In this document: positions 1 through 6,115 of the stretch, in pieces
Layout: each line of letters opens with the position of its first letter
How positions within the stretch are numbered: the first letter of the stretch is position 1
Assembly (NCBI GenBank): GCA_018969565.1
Contig: JAGWYC010000059.1
Span: 1 to 9,819 of the forward strand
Direction of reading: 5' to 3'
DNA: 9,819 bases
DNA from: Bacteroidota bacterium
GTDB lineage: Bacteria > Bacteroidota > Bacteroidia > NS11-12g > UBA955
Position numbers and translations under genes: made by a program
The notes under the pieces: model-generated
What the model was told of the DNA's origin: nothing
Seen by the model: the letters and a program-made list of their open reading frames with translations, nothing else
The model's database searches: none

Positions 1-153
1 AAGGCAGGCTTCATCGGTAACCGGAGCTTGGCCTTCTGCGGTCTGAAGCAACAAAAAGGCGCTCTTGATGCTGCGTAGTGAACGGATTTTCACTTCATCG
101 CGGGCCTTCATGGCCGTTTTCAGGTCTTCATTGACGCGTTCTATCAGGTTCAT
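1..153 (-). CDS. yqeY: GatB/YqeY domain protein, N-terminal 51 residues (gene runs off the left edge)
   Basis: The reverse strand reads from an ATG at 153 to the window edge without a stop. The protein starts MNLIERVNEDLKTAMKARDE and continues through LRSIKSAF, an AEG turn and TDEACL. This matches the N-terminus of the small (about 150-residue) YqeY family, which has an amphipathic helix with a K-A-M-K-A-x-D signature, then L-R-x-x-K-S-A. The family resembles the tRNA-binding tail domain of GatB/GatE, the amidotransferase subunits that make Gln-tRNA. Free-standing YqeY has no firmly established role, although a tRNA-related one is often assumed. It is divergent from accA across 72 bp, and a likely -7 promoter element ends only four bases before the ATG. 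About two thirds of the protein lies outside the window, so completeness cannot be judged. Confidence 0.85.
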   Translation of the reverse strand, partial: MNLIERVNEDLKTAMKARDEVKIRSLRSIKSAFLLLQTAEGQAPVTDEACL

Positions 154-157
154 GCTG

Positions 158-165
158 CAAATTAA
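158..165 (-). promoter_or_regulatory. Probable -7 promoter element of the yqeY-like gene
   Basis: On the minus strand the bases read TTAATTTG, one mismatch from the Bacteroidota -7 consensus TAnnTTTG. The element is followed by CAGC and then the ATG at 153. I see no convincing -33 TTTG at the usual distance of about 19 bases. If it is real, transcription would start at or within a few bases of the start codon. Confidence 0.4.
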
Positions 166-204
166 CCGCATAAGCCTCAAAAGCACCTATTGTCGAAAAT
201 ACCC

Positions 205-212
205 TTACTTTG
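205..212 (+). promoter_or_regulatory. Probable -7 promoter element of accA
   Basis: TTACTTTG matches TAnnTTTG with one mismatch and is followed by CA, a common extension in this group. It lies 13 bases before the accA ATG at 226. It also argues against the upstream in-frame TTG at 190, which would place the promoter inside the coding region. It sits back to back with the element at 158-165, with 39 bases between them, so the two promoters probably share upstream DNA. Confidence 0.45.
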
Positions 213-225
213 CAACCCCGATTTT

Positions 226-1185
226 ATGGCCGGAACATATTTCGACTTCGAAAAGCCGCTGCAGGAATTGCAGGAACAACTGGATAAAGCCCGCGAAACC
301 CACGAGAAAGGCAAGGTGGATATGAGCGAACTGATTGCCCAGTTGGAAGGCAAAATCGAATCAACCAGGAAAGAAATCTACGCCAACCTGAACGGCTGGC
401 AAAAAGTGCAGATCAGCCGCCACCCGGAGCGTCCTTACACACTCGATTACATCGAACATATTGCCGAAGATTTTATTGAACTGCACGGTGACCGTAACGT
501 AAAAGACGATAAGGCTATAGTGGGCGGTTTTGCTTCCATTGATGGTGAAGCGGTAATGATCATCGGCCACCAGAAAGGCCGTAATACCAAACAAAGGCAG
601 TACCGCAACTTCGGAATGCCGAATCCTGAAGGTTATCGCAAAGCCCTGCGCCTGATGAAGCTGGCGGAAAAATTCCACAAACCCATCATCACCTTTATTG
701 ACACACCCGGCGCTTCTCCGGGTTTAGAGGCTGAAGAGCGCGGACAGGGGGAAGCGATAGCGCGCAACCTGCTCGAGATGGCAGTGCTCAAAGTTCCTGT
801 AATTTGCATTGTTATCGGTGAAGGCGCATCAGGCGGTGCCTTGGGCATTGGTGTTGGTGACAGGGTTCTGATGATGGAATATACCTGGTACTCGGTGATT
901 TCCCCGGAAAGTTGTTCTTCTATTCTCTGGAGAAGCTGGGAATACAAGGAAAAGGCCGCAGATGCGTTGAAGTTGTCTGCGGAAGATATGCTGGGCAATA
1001 AGTTGATTGATGGTATTATCCGCGAACCGCTGGGTGGCGCTCACAATAATCCTGAGGCCGCCTATAAGGCTGTTAAGGATGAAATCAAGAAGCAACTGAA
1101 AGCGCTCAAGGGCCTAAATGCCGATGAACTGGTTACTGCCCGCGTTGACAAATTTGGCGCTATGGGTGTTTATGTAGAAGGCTGA
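226..1185 (+). CDS. accA: Acetyl-CoA carboxylase carboxyltransferase subunit alpha
   Basis: AccA pairs with AccD (not in this window) to form the carboxyltransferase that moves the carboxyl group from biotin on AccB to acetyl-CoA, giving malonyl-CoA for fatty-acid synthesis in the cytoplasm. The 319-residue product has the usual family length. It begins with the standard FDFEKPLQELQEQL segment and a coiled-coil-prone helix (about 8-55), followed by the crotonase-fold domain: W-x-x-V-Q-x-x-R-H near 58-67, IDTPGA at 158-163, the oxyanion-hole stretch GEGASGGALGIG at 198-209, and SPESCSSILWR at 226-236. I chose the ATG at 226. An in-frame TTG at 190 would add 12 residues that do not resemble the family and would overlap the -7 element. 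The gene has no Shine-Dalgarno sequence, as is normal here. Its TGA lies four bases from the wbqC-like stop on the other strand. Confidence 0.97.
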   Translation: MAGTYFDFEKPLQELQEQLDKARETHEKGKVDMSELIAQLEGKIESTRKEIYANLNGWQKVQISRHPERPYTLDYIEHIAEDFIELHGDRNVKDDKAIVGGFASIDGEAVMIIGHQKGRNTKQRQYRNFGMPNPEGYRKALRLMKLAEKFHKPIITFIDTPGASPGLEAEERGQGEAIARNLLEMAVLKVPVICIVIGEGASGGALGIGVGDRVLMMEYTWYSVISPESCSSILWRSWEYKEKAADALKLSAEDMLGNKLIDGIIREPLGGAHNNPEAAYKAVKDEIKKQLKALKGLNADELVTARVDKFGAMGVYVEG

Positions 1186-1189
1186 ATTA

Positions 1190-1759
1190 CTACAGCTCCT
1201 TCCCCGAAAGAATAAGACCGCCTAAAGGCCCGCAGTGAAATAATACGTCTAGTACGCCCACTTCCGGGCTGAATGGATACCGCTCAGTGAAATACTGTCC
1301 GTAATCTTTAAGGTCCTTAAGGTTTTGTTGGCCCGGGTTAGCACCTTGTACGGAATCATTGACAACAGGTGCGGGCAGATTCAAAAGGCTACAGATAAGT
1401 TGAAGCGCTTCCATGTTCAACTGGAACAAATGCTCGTATTCCTTAAAAAACAAGGGCTCAATCAGGTAGTCGTAGTAGCGGTAAAAGGCGGAAGTTCCAT
1501 AGGCGGTTTTCAGCGCATTGCAGCATGCTCTTGCCCACTTAGGGCTATTGAGTGGTGTTATCAGGCGCAGATCTTCCCGAGGGCCCTTTTGTAAAGGAAT
1601 ACTAAGGTGTTGCAAGCCATTCGGACCTCGGATAATGGTGCGGTTAGCCTGAAAAACTGCGCCTTTACTCCATAGCGGTGATATAGCTGTTTCGGGCTGT
1701 TTCAGGTATGCACTGAACCAGTGAACAGGGGGAAACCAAAGGCTATGCAGCAATATCAC
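1190..1759 (-). CDS. WbqC-like family protein
   Basis: The 189-residue product resembles the WbqC-like family, cytoplasmic proteins named from an O-antigen cluster gene and of unproven biochemistry. Visible signatures are the N-terminal strand with WFPPVHWFSAYL (8-19), a segment near 36-55 with QANRTIIRGPNG followed by LSIPL, W-x-R-x-x-x-x-x-L-K-x-A-Y-G (75-88), FYRYYDY (92-98), and the C-terminal F-S-P-E-V-G-V-L-D-V-L-F-H-C-G-P (163-178). Family proteins are usually 200-240 residues, so this one is somewhat short, with a compact middle. The start is GTG at 1759, forming a GTGA overlap with the folK stop and suggesting translational coupling. The gene ends in tandem stops, TAG then TAA. It is the last gene of the gtrA-folK block. 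A link to surface polysaccharide is only suggested by the family name and the nearby GtrA. Confidence 0.85.
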   Translation of the reverse strand: MILLHSLWFPPVHWFSAYLKQPETAISPLWSKGAVFQANRTIIRGPNGLQHLSIPLQKGPREDLRLITPLNSPKWARACCNALKTAYGTSAFYRYYDYLIEPLFFKEYEHLFQLNMEALQLICSLLNLPAPVVNDSVQGANPGQQNLKDLKDYGQYFTERYPFSPEVGVLDVLFHCGPLGGLILSGKEL

Positions 1760-2271
1760 AGCCTAATCACCTTTCCCTGATCCTTGCAGATGCTCAGCAA
1801 CTGCGCTGCGCTTCCGCCCAACTCAGGATGCTTCCAGCCGGACCAGACTTCCATCAATGGGATCAGTGCAAAACGACGCTCCGGAAGGAAGCGATGCGGC
1901 ACCTGTAATGCCGGGTGTTTGATGATGCGGTTTCCATAAACCAGAATATCCAGGTCTATTACCCGCGGTCCCATTCGAATTTCGCGTATGCGTCCCATCT
2001 GTTGCTCTATCTGCTGTAAGCGTTTTAACAGGGCCAACGGCGGCCATGGGGTTCGGATGAGTACGGCCCTGTTGAGAAAATAATCCTGCTCAACAATGCC
2101 CCAGGGGCTGCTTCGATACATGGAAGAACAGCGCACGATTTGCCCGCAACTTGTGGAGAGCATTTGAATGGCCTGTCGAATCTGCTGTTCAGGCCGGTTC
2201 AGGTTTGCACCCAGTAATACTACTGCTTTGGCGGTATGGGATAATCTGCTTACTTGCGGGAAAACACCCAT
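1756..2271 (-). CDS. folK: 2-amino-4-hydroxy-6-hydroxymethyldihydropteridine diphosphokinase (HPPK)
   Basis: HPPK transfers pyrophosphate from ATP to 6-hydroxymethyl-7,8-dihydropterin, the step before dihydropteroate synthase in folate synthesis. The 171-residue product has the family landmarks in order: LLGANLNRPEQQI (19-31), S-S-x-Y-x-S-x-P-W-G (49-58), Q-D-Y-F-L-N (62-67), L-x-x-I-E-x-x-M-G-R (85-94), and GPRVIDLDIL (101-110), whose two aspartates (106 and 108) match the Mg-ATP ligands, then V-P-H and E-R-R-F-A-L-I-P-L. The histidine-proline usual after the last strand reads H-R here. The ATG at 2271 is the only ATG, GTG or TTG in frame before the first conserved strand. The protein therefore has a lead of about 15 residues and overlaps gtrA by 22 bp. 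Its TGA overlaps the wbqC-like GTG. Confidence 0.95.
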   Translation of the reverse strand: MGVFPQVSRLSHTAKAVVLLGANLNRPEQQIRQAIQMLSTSCGQIVRCSSMYRSSPWGIVEQDYFLNRAVLIRTPWPPLALLKRLQQIEQQMGRIREIRMGPRVIDLDILVYGNRIIKHPALQVPHRFLPERRFALIPLMEVWSGWKHPELGGSAAQLLSICKDQGKVIRL

Positions 2272-2699
2272 TTCTTCTGACCCCAGAAATTAACAACCAT
2301 ACTGACGGTTGTTGCCAGAATAACCGCGAATATTTTATCTGCCTTAAAGGCGAACAGTTCGTCAATAATGCCCTGACTGTCGCGGAAGCTCACCACGATT
2401 TCTCTGTTGGGCAGCCATTTGAGAAACAGCTCATTGCTCAGGATATTCATGATGCCGCTGATGCCGTATAGCGTGATATATCGTGCAAACAGCTTGCCGG
2501 TGTGTTTCTGTTCTCCCCAGGTCCACCATTTATTCAGGGTATAGCCGGTTATCACACCTGAACTGAAACCCACGGCCTTGGATATCCAGGTAGGCCAGAA
2601 CTGCGAGCACATATAATAAATCCCCAGGTCTATGCCGAAACAAATAAATCCAACAATGCTGAACTTGGTAATCTGGATATAGGTATCCCTCGAAATCAC
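2250..2699 (-). CDS. GtrA family integral membrane protein
   Basis: The 149-residue protein has four likely membrane helices, at about 12-30, 38-56, 73-92 and 122-140, which is the GtrA layout. Family signatures are K-F-x-x-V-G at 12-17, D-L-G-I-Y-Y at 24-29, the loop Y-T-L-N-K-W-W-T-W at 53-61, and N-F-W-G-Q-K-K-W-V-F at 137-146. Members are small inner-membrane proteins linked to moving or flipping lipid-linked sugars for cell-surface glycans; the exact substrate cannot be read from sequence. The GtrB-type glycosyltransferase that often accompanies them is not in this window. The start appears to be GTG at 2699, since no ATG fits before the first helix, and a -7-like element lies eight bases upstream. 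The 3' end overlaps folK by 22 bp. Confidence 0.88.
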   Translation of the reverse strand: MISRDTYIQITKFSIVGFICFGIDLGIYYMCSQFWPTWISKAVGFSSGVITGYTLNKWWTWGEQKHTGKLFARYITLYGISGIMNILSNELFLKWLPNREIVVSFRDSQGIIDELFAFKADKIFAVILATTVSMVVNFWGQKKWVFSRK

Positions 2700-2706
2700 A
2701 ACGCTG

Positions 2707-2714
2707 CGAAGATA
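2707..2714 (-). promoter_or_regulatory. Possible -7 promoter element for gtrA-folK-wbqC
   Basis: The minus strand reads TATCTTCG, one mismatch from TAnnTTTG, followed by CA. It lies seven bases before the GTG start of gtrA, and a run of five A residues lies just upstream. Its position in the only spacer between the two minus-strand blocks supports a second transcription start there. Confidence 0.4.
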
Positions 2715-2732
2715 GTTTTTCGATTCATGAAC

Positions 2733-2748
2733 TGAAGCATTTGCTTCA
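2733..2748 (-). terminator. Small inverted repeat after the LD-carboxypeptidase gene, possible weak terminator
   Basis: TGAAGCA and TGCTTCA form a perfect 7-bp inverted repeat around two bases; realistically this is a 6-bp stem with a 4-base loop. It begins three bases past the carboxypeptidase TAG, the place expected for a terminator. It lacks the U-run of a classical intrinsic terminator, so it may instead stabilise the mRNA 3' end or be an operator for gtrA. Confidence 0.3.
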
Positions 2749-2751
2749 TTA

Positions 2752-3645
2752 CTACTGCATCAGTTCCCTTCCATTCCAGCGGCAATCCTGTCCGTGTATC
2801 CATGCCTGGTTTCCGGCAATATGTCCGGACGGAATGCCGAAAAGCACCGGAATATCGCTCTGGCGTGTGTGGTGAAGAATAATCTCTTCCGCGTTATATC
2901 CGAAGGGTATGGCGTGATCTTTCATATCTGTCATCCCGCCAACCAGCAAAGCGCTGATGCGCTGAAATATGCCACTTAGTTCGAGGGAAAGCATCATGCG
3001 GTCCAGATGATAACAATATTCATCCAGGTCTTCTATGAACAATACATCACCTTCTGTAGCCGGGAAGAAAGGGGTTGCATTCAGGGCGTAAAGCAACGAG
3101 AGATTGCCACCAACCAGGCGACCGGAAAAGACTTTATTCCGATGAAGGGGGCCTTCGGGAATCAACTTCAGGGTGCCCTCTTCCAGTACCTGCATCATGG
3201 AATCAAATGATGCTGAGGCCTGTTGATCAGCTGCCCTCAGGCTATAGGGCATGGGCGCATGTAAACCGGCAAGATCGGCTTCGGTAAGGGCTGCCGAAAG
3301 AATGGCCGTCAGGTCGCTGAACCCAATCAGCCACTTGGGATTCCGCCTTAGTTCTTCCCAGTGAATGGCATCCAGGATGCGCATGGAGCCGTATCCTCCC
3401 CGTGCGAACCAGATGGCTTTTACTTCAGGGTCTGCCAGCAAACTGTTCAGGTCTGCGGCTCTTTGAATGTCGTTACCGCCCCATTGATGATAGGCTTGTG
3501 TACAATGCGGCGACAAACGCCAGCGATAGCCGCGGTTTTCCAGCATACGAATGGCCGGCTCCAGCTCATCCGGTGTTACAAAGCGTGCCGGCGCACAAAT
3601 GCCAATCAGATCGCCGGGCTGCAGCAGGGGCGGACGCAAGCTCAT
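2752..3645 (-). CDS. LD-carboxypeptidase, peptidase family S66 (LdcA/MccF type)
   Basis: Family S66 enzymes cut an L-D peptide bond. LdcA releases the terminal D-Ala from murein tetrapeptides during peptidoglycan recycling in the cytoplasm, while MccF relatives cleave microcin C-like compounds. The 297-residue product has the family length. It shows the opening PGDLIGICAPA (10-20), ARGGYGSMRIL (81-91), the nucleophile elbow G-F-S-D-L-T with Ser110, V-G-G-N-L-S (178-183), F-I-E-D with Glu205, and S-G-H-I-A-G-N with His275, so a complete Ser-Glu-His triad at expected spacing. I start at ATG 3645, which overlaps the xseB stop as ATGA. A longer reading to 3708 would add 21 residues inside xseB unlike the family. 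Peptidoglycan recycling is the simpler assignment, as nothing microcin-related is nearby. No export signal is seen. Confidence 0.93.
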   Translation of the reverse strand: MSLRPPLLQPGDLIGICAPARFVTPDELEPAIRMLENRGYRWRLSPHCTQAYHQWGGNDIQRAADLNSLLADPEVKAIWFARGGYGSMRILDAIHWEELRRNPKWLIGFSDLTAILSAALTEADLAGLHAPMPYSLRAADQQASASFDSMMQVLEEGTLKLIPEGPLHRNKVFSGRLVGGNLSLLYALNATPFFPATEGDVLFIEDLDEYCYHLDRMMLSLELSGIFQRISALLVGGMTDMKDHAIPFGYNAEEIILHHTRQSDIPVLFGIPSGHIAGNQAWIHGQDCRWNGRELMQ

Positions 3646-3845
3646 TCCGGAAGCTTCTTTCGTTCTTCTTCGAGGGTCAGTTCCATGGCCGAAATACGCT
3701 CCAGACAAAATTCCGCAAGAGCAGACGATTCTTCCAGAATGGCCGTCATGCGGTCCATATCCGGCTCGCCTTGCTCCATTTCTTCCAGTAAAGCCTGCAG
3801 GCGCTCAGCAGCCTCTTTGTATGTTAAATTTTTATTCAGTTCCAT
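3642..3845 (-). CDS. xseB: Exodeoxyribonuclease VII small subunit
   Basis: XseB is the small helical subunit that packs in several copies along the XseA coiled coil to form exonuclease VII, a single-strand-specific nuclease that acts from both DNA ends. The 67-residue product has the normal size and the family pattern L-T-Y-K-E-A-A-E-R-L-Q-A-L-L-E-E-M-E-Q-G (7-26) followed by a second amphipathic helix ending in L-T-L-E-E-E-R-K-K-L. It starts at ATG 3845, 14 bp inside the end of xseA, and its TGA overlaps the LD-carboxypeptidase ATG. The two overlaps point to coupled translation and matched subunit supply. Confidence 0.95.
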   Translation of the reverse strand: MELNKNLTYKEAAERLQALLEEMEQGEPDMDRMTAILEESSALAEFCLERISAMELTLEEERKKLPE

Positions 3846-5049
3846 CGCGTTTAATTTCAGTGATATCAGCTTCCACCCGGGCCCCTTTCATGTACAGGGT
3901 GATTTGGTTTCCTGCCTGGAGCATGGAGGTGTTTTCTATCCTTTTTCCTTCGTAATAAACCAACGCGTAACCTTGCCCCAGCAGTCGGGTGGGATCCATC
4001 TGCCGAATCAGGCGCAAAGTATGTTCCACCCATTGCTTCTGACGGCTGAGCTTCCATTGCGCCTGCTGAATGATGCCCCTGCGGCGGGAAATAGTTTCTC
4101 TTCGGATGCGTTCCAGCTTGCGTTCGGCAGCGCTGCGGATGCTCCGATAATCCTGCAATACCGCGCTGATGTAGTGCAGGTTGTGTTCCAGAATTGCTGC
4201 CGCCACCTTGGTTGGCGTTTTGTGGCTTTGCGCAGCCATCAGGTCGCTCAGGCTCACGTTGCGCTCGTGGCCTATGCCGGTAAATACAGGAATGGGGCAT
4301 AAGCCTGTGGCCAGCACGGTTTCATAAGCATCAAAAGCGCTGAGGTCTGTATTGGAGCCGCCGCCCCGCACCATCACGACTATGTCAAATTCATCGGCGC
4401 GCCTTCCGACGGCTTCCAGCGCGGCTGAAAGCTGCCTGGAGGCACCTTCTCCCTGCACCAGCGAAGGAAATATACGCAACGAAAAGCCGAAACCATAGCT
4501 GTTTCCTTGCAGTTCATGGGTGAAATCGCGCTGACCATCGCTGTCGGGTGCCGTAATCAAAGCAATACGCTGTATTACCGGGGGAAGCTGTTGTTTTCTG
4601 TTACTGCTGAAGTAGCTTCCGTCCACTTGGAAAAAATCTTCCGGATGTGACAGCAGCAGCCTGTTCAGCACTTCCTGTTTCTCCTGTTCCATCTTGCCGA
4701 TGGTGTAGGTGCTGTCCAGCCTATGTACCGTGAGGCGCATGCCAAAACGGGTATTGTAGGTTACCTGAACCTGCACCAGCAATTGCAAATTGCCGCGAAA
4801 GGCAATACCCGTGCTGAGTTCAAAGCCACGGATGATGGGATACTCATTGCGCCAGATGACGGCATCGGCAGAAGCCAGAATGTTCCCTCCTTCCTGCTCT
4901 ATCAGCTTGAAGAAGCAATATTGTCGATCCGGATAATTCCTTAGATCGGTGATTTCTGCCTTCACCCAAAAGTAACGGCCATAAAACTGGCTGTTGATGC
5001 TGTCGGCGATGATGCCCGTGAGTTCAGATAACCTGATGGGATTGCTCAT
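3832..5049 (-). CDS. xseA: Exodeoxyribonuclease VII large subunit
   Basis: XseA is the catalytic subunit of exonuclease VII, which degrades single-stranded DNA to oligonucleotides in repair and recombination. The 405-residue product fits the family. It has an N-terminal OB-fold (about 1-110, with F-W-V-K-A-E-I at 27-33), the catalytic domain carrying IALITAPDSDGQRDF (162-176), VVMVRGGGSNTDLSAFD (224-240) and F-T-G-I-G-H-E-R-N-V-S-L-S-D (256-269) then TPTKVAAAI (278-286). A long basic coiled coil (about 287-350) binds XseB. The last stretch has D-P-T-R-L-L-G-Q-G-Y-A-L, as expected before the C-terminal segment. In the G-I-G-H-E box, R-N replaces the T-D seen in proteobacterial enzymes. The ATG at 5049 overlaps the cobB stop as ATGA. 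Confidence 0.96.
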   Translation of the reverse strand: MSNPIRLSELTGIIADSINSQFYGRYFWVKAEITDLRNYPDRQYCFFKLIEQEGGNILASADAVIWRNEYPIIRGFELSTGIAFRGNLQLLVQVQVTYNTRFGMRLTVHRLDSTYTIGKMEQEKQEVLNRLLLSHPEDFFQVDGSYFSSNRKQQLPPVIQRIALITAPDSDGQRDFTHELQGNSYGFGFSLRIFPSLVQGEGASRQLSAALEAVGRRADEFDIVVMVRGGGSNTDLSAFDAYETVLATGLCPIPVFTGIGHERNVSLSDLMAAQSHKTPTKVAAAILEHNLHYISAVLQDYRSIRSAAERKLERIRRETISRRRGIIQQAQWKLSRQKQWVEHTLRLIRQMDPTRLLGQGYALVYYEGKRIENTSMLQAGNQITLYMKGARVEADITEIKRDGTE

Positions 5050-5753
5050 GAGTGGGTTCCTGCTTTACCGTAAAATTCTTTTATTTCAGCTATAGCCTTG
5101 GGTACACCGCTACTGGCCGGCTCAGCAATACAGCGAATGCCCTGCGCACTTTTCTCCTGGTGTCGGTTGGGGTCCACCAGCCAGATGCCGCATCCATGCG
5201 GCGCGAAATTCAACAGGCCTGCCGCGGGATACACTTCAAGAGAGGTTCCGACAATCAGCAGCGCATCGGCCTTTGAAGTGAGGTATATGGCTTCGTCCAT
5301 CATCGGCACAGGTTCGCCAAACCACACGATGTCGGGTCTCAGCGGGAATCCATCCGGGCAACGCATGCCGGCATGCATCAGGCCGTCATCCAGGCGTAGC
5401 CGGAATCCGGTTTCGCCGGAACTGCGTGCATACATCAATTCGCCGTGCAGGTGCAGGATTTTGGTAGAACCGGCGCGCTCATGCAGGTCGTCCACATTTT
5501 GGGTGATGATGTGTACTTCATGTGTTTTTTCCAGTTCAGCCAGGGCCAGATGGGCTGCGTTGGGATGAGATTGCAGCAGATTTAAACGTCGTTGATTGTA
5601 GAAATCGAGGACCATATCGGGGTTACGCTGCCAGGCTTCCGGAGTTGCAACATCTTCAATGCGGTGTCCTTCCCACAAGCCACCGGCGTCGCGGAAGGTG
5701 CGAATACCACTTTCTGCGCTGATGCCCGCTCCACTTAAAACTACAATACGCAT
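5046..5753 (-). CDS. cobB: NAD-dependent protein deacylase, sirtuin family (CobB type)
   Basis: Sirtuins remove acyl groups from lysine using NAD, giving nicotinamide and O-acyl-ADP-ribose. The 235-residue product has the NAD loop SGAGISAESGIRTFRD (7-22), TQNVDDLHERAG (84-95), the catalytic H-L-H-G with His103, R-P-D-I-V-W-F-G-E (139-147), G-T-S-L-E-V-Y-P-A (169-177) and V-D-P-N (193-196). Tyr52 and Arg55 form the Y-x-x-R pair that binds acidic acyl chains in class III enzymes, so desuccinylase or demalonylase activity is possible. The small domain carries one cysteine (132) rather than the four needed for a zinc site. I chose ATG 5753. The in-frame ATG at 5777 adds eight untypical residues and would cover a TATCTTG sequence at 5761-5767 that may be a weak -7 element. 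It is the first gene of the xseA-xseB-carboxypeptidase block and is divergent from purS. Confidence 0.93.
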   Translation of the reverse strand: MRIVVLSGAGISAESGIRTFRDAGGLWEGHRIEDVATPEAWQRNPDMVLDFYNQRRLNLLQSHPNAAHLALAELEKTHEVHIITQNVDDLHERAGSTKILHLHGELMYARSSGETGFRLRLDDGLMHAGMRCPDGFPLRPDIVWFGEPVPMMDEAIYLTSKADALLIVGTSLEVYPAAGLLNFAPHGCGIWLVDPNRHQEKSAQGIRCIAEPASSGVPKAIAEIKEFYGKAGTHS

Positions 5754-5821
5754 CTGCCTGCAAGATAAATGAAGCATGGCAACCGCTGCTGCATGTAACC
5801 CGGCTTTTTGCAGAGAAAGTG

Positions 5822-5829
5822 TACCTTTG
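5822..5829 (+). promoter_or_regulatory. -7 promoter element of purS-dtd
   Basis: TACCTTTG is a perfect match to the Bacteroidota TAnnTTTG consensus and is followed by CG. It ends only four bases before the purS ATG at 5834, so the transcript would have little or no leader. A TTTTTG lies upstream but too close (about 11 bases) to be a normal -33 element. Confidence 0.6.
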
Positions 5830-5833
5830 CGCC

Positions 5834-6085
5834 ATGAAGTTCATTGCGGACATCAACATCATGCCCCTCAAGGGATTGCTGGATCCCCAGGGCAAAGCGG
5901 TGGGTCACAGCATGCCCTCCATCGGGCTGAACAACATCGGTGATGTGCGCATCGGGAAGCACATTCAACTCGAAATTGATGCCGACAGTGAAGCTGCAGC
6001 CCACGAAACCGCTGAAGTGGCCTGCAGGAAATTGCTGGCTAACCTGATCATGGAATCTTTCCATATCAGCATTCGTCAAGCCTGA
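5834..6085 (+). CDS. purS: Phosphoribosylformylglycinamidine synthase subunit PurS
   Basis: PurS is the small subunit that joins PurL and the glutaminase PurQ to make FGAM synthase, which converts FGAR to FGAM in de novo purine synthesis; it helps pass ammonia between the other subunits. The 83-residue product has the normal length and the family pattern: an opening strand ADINIMPLKGLLDPQGKAV (5-23), then I-G-D-V-R-I-G-K-H-I-Q-L-E-I (35-48), then an amphipathic helix holding A-C-R-K-L-L-A-N-L-I (63-72) and E-S-F-H-I-S-I. ATG 5834 is chosen because the upstream GTG at 5819 lies before the promoter element. No purL or purQ is present here, so the partners must be elsewhere. dtd follows after 30 bases on the same strand, suggesting co-transcription. 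Confidence 0.93.
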   Translation: MKFIADINIMPLKGLLDPQGKAVGHSMPSIGLNNIGDVRIGKHIQLEIDADSEAAAHETAEVACRKLLANLIMESFHISIRQA

Positions 6086-6101
6086 TTTCGACCGGTACGC
6101 C

Positions 6102-6108
6102 GGAAGGA
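6102..6108 (+). promoter_or_regulatory. Shine-Dalgarno-like site for dtd
   Basis: GGAAGGA lies seven bases before the dtd ATG and contains AAGGA, complementary to the 16S 3' end. Most starts in this window have no such sequence, which makes this one stand out. It may help re-initiation of ribosomes leaving purS. Confidence 0.4.
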
Positions 6109-6115
6109 TTTACCC

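Noticed and set aside
190..225. Upstream TTG start for accA adding 12 residues
   Set aside because: The added residues do not resemble AccA N-termini and the -7 element at 205-212 would lie inside the coding region. The ATG at 226 gives the usual protein.
1308..1325. Repeated CTTAAG-type sequence with a CCTTAAGG palindrome
   Set aside because: It lies inside the wbqC-like gene and encodes the repeated residues L-K-D-L-K-D; chance codon repetition explains it.
3646..3708. Longer N-terminus for the LD-carboxypeptidase
   Set aside because: The extra 21 residues lie within xseB and are unlike the family. The ATG at 3645, overlapping the xseB TGA, gives the expected start.
3361..4302. Long plus-strand open frame of 313 codons opposite the LD-carboxypeptidase, xseB and xseA genes
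   Set aside because: Its translation has no recognisable domain and is rich in residues typical of antisense frames. The minus-strand genes beneath it match known families along their whole length, so it is a shadow.
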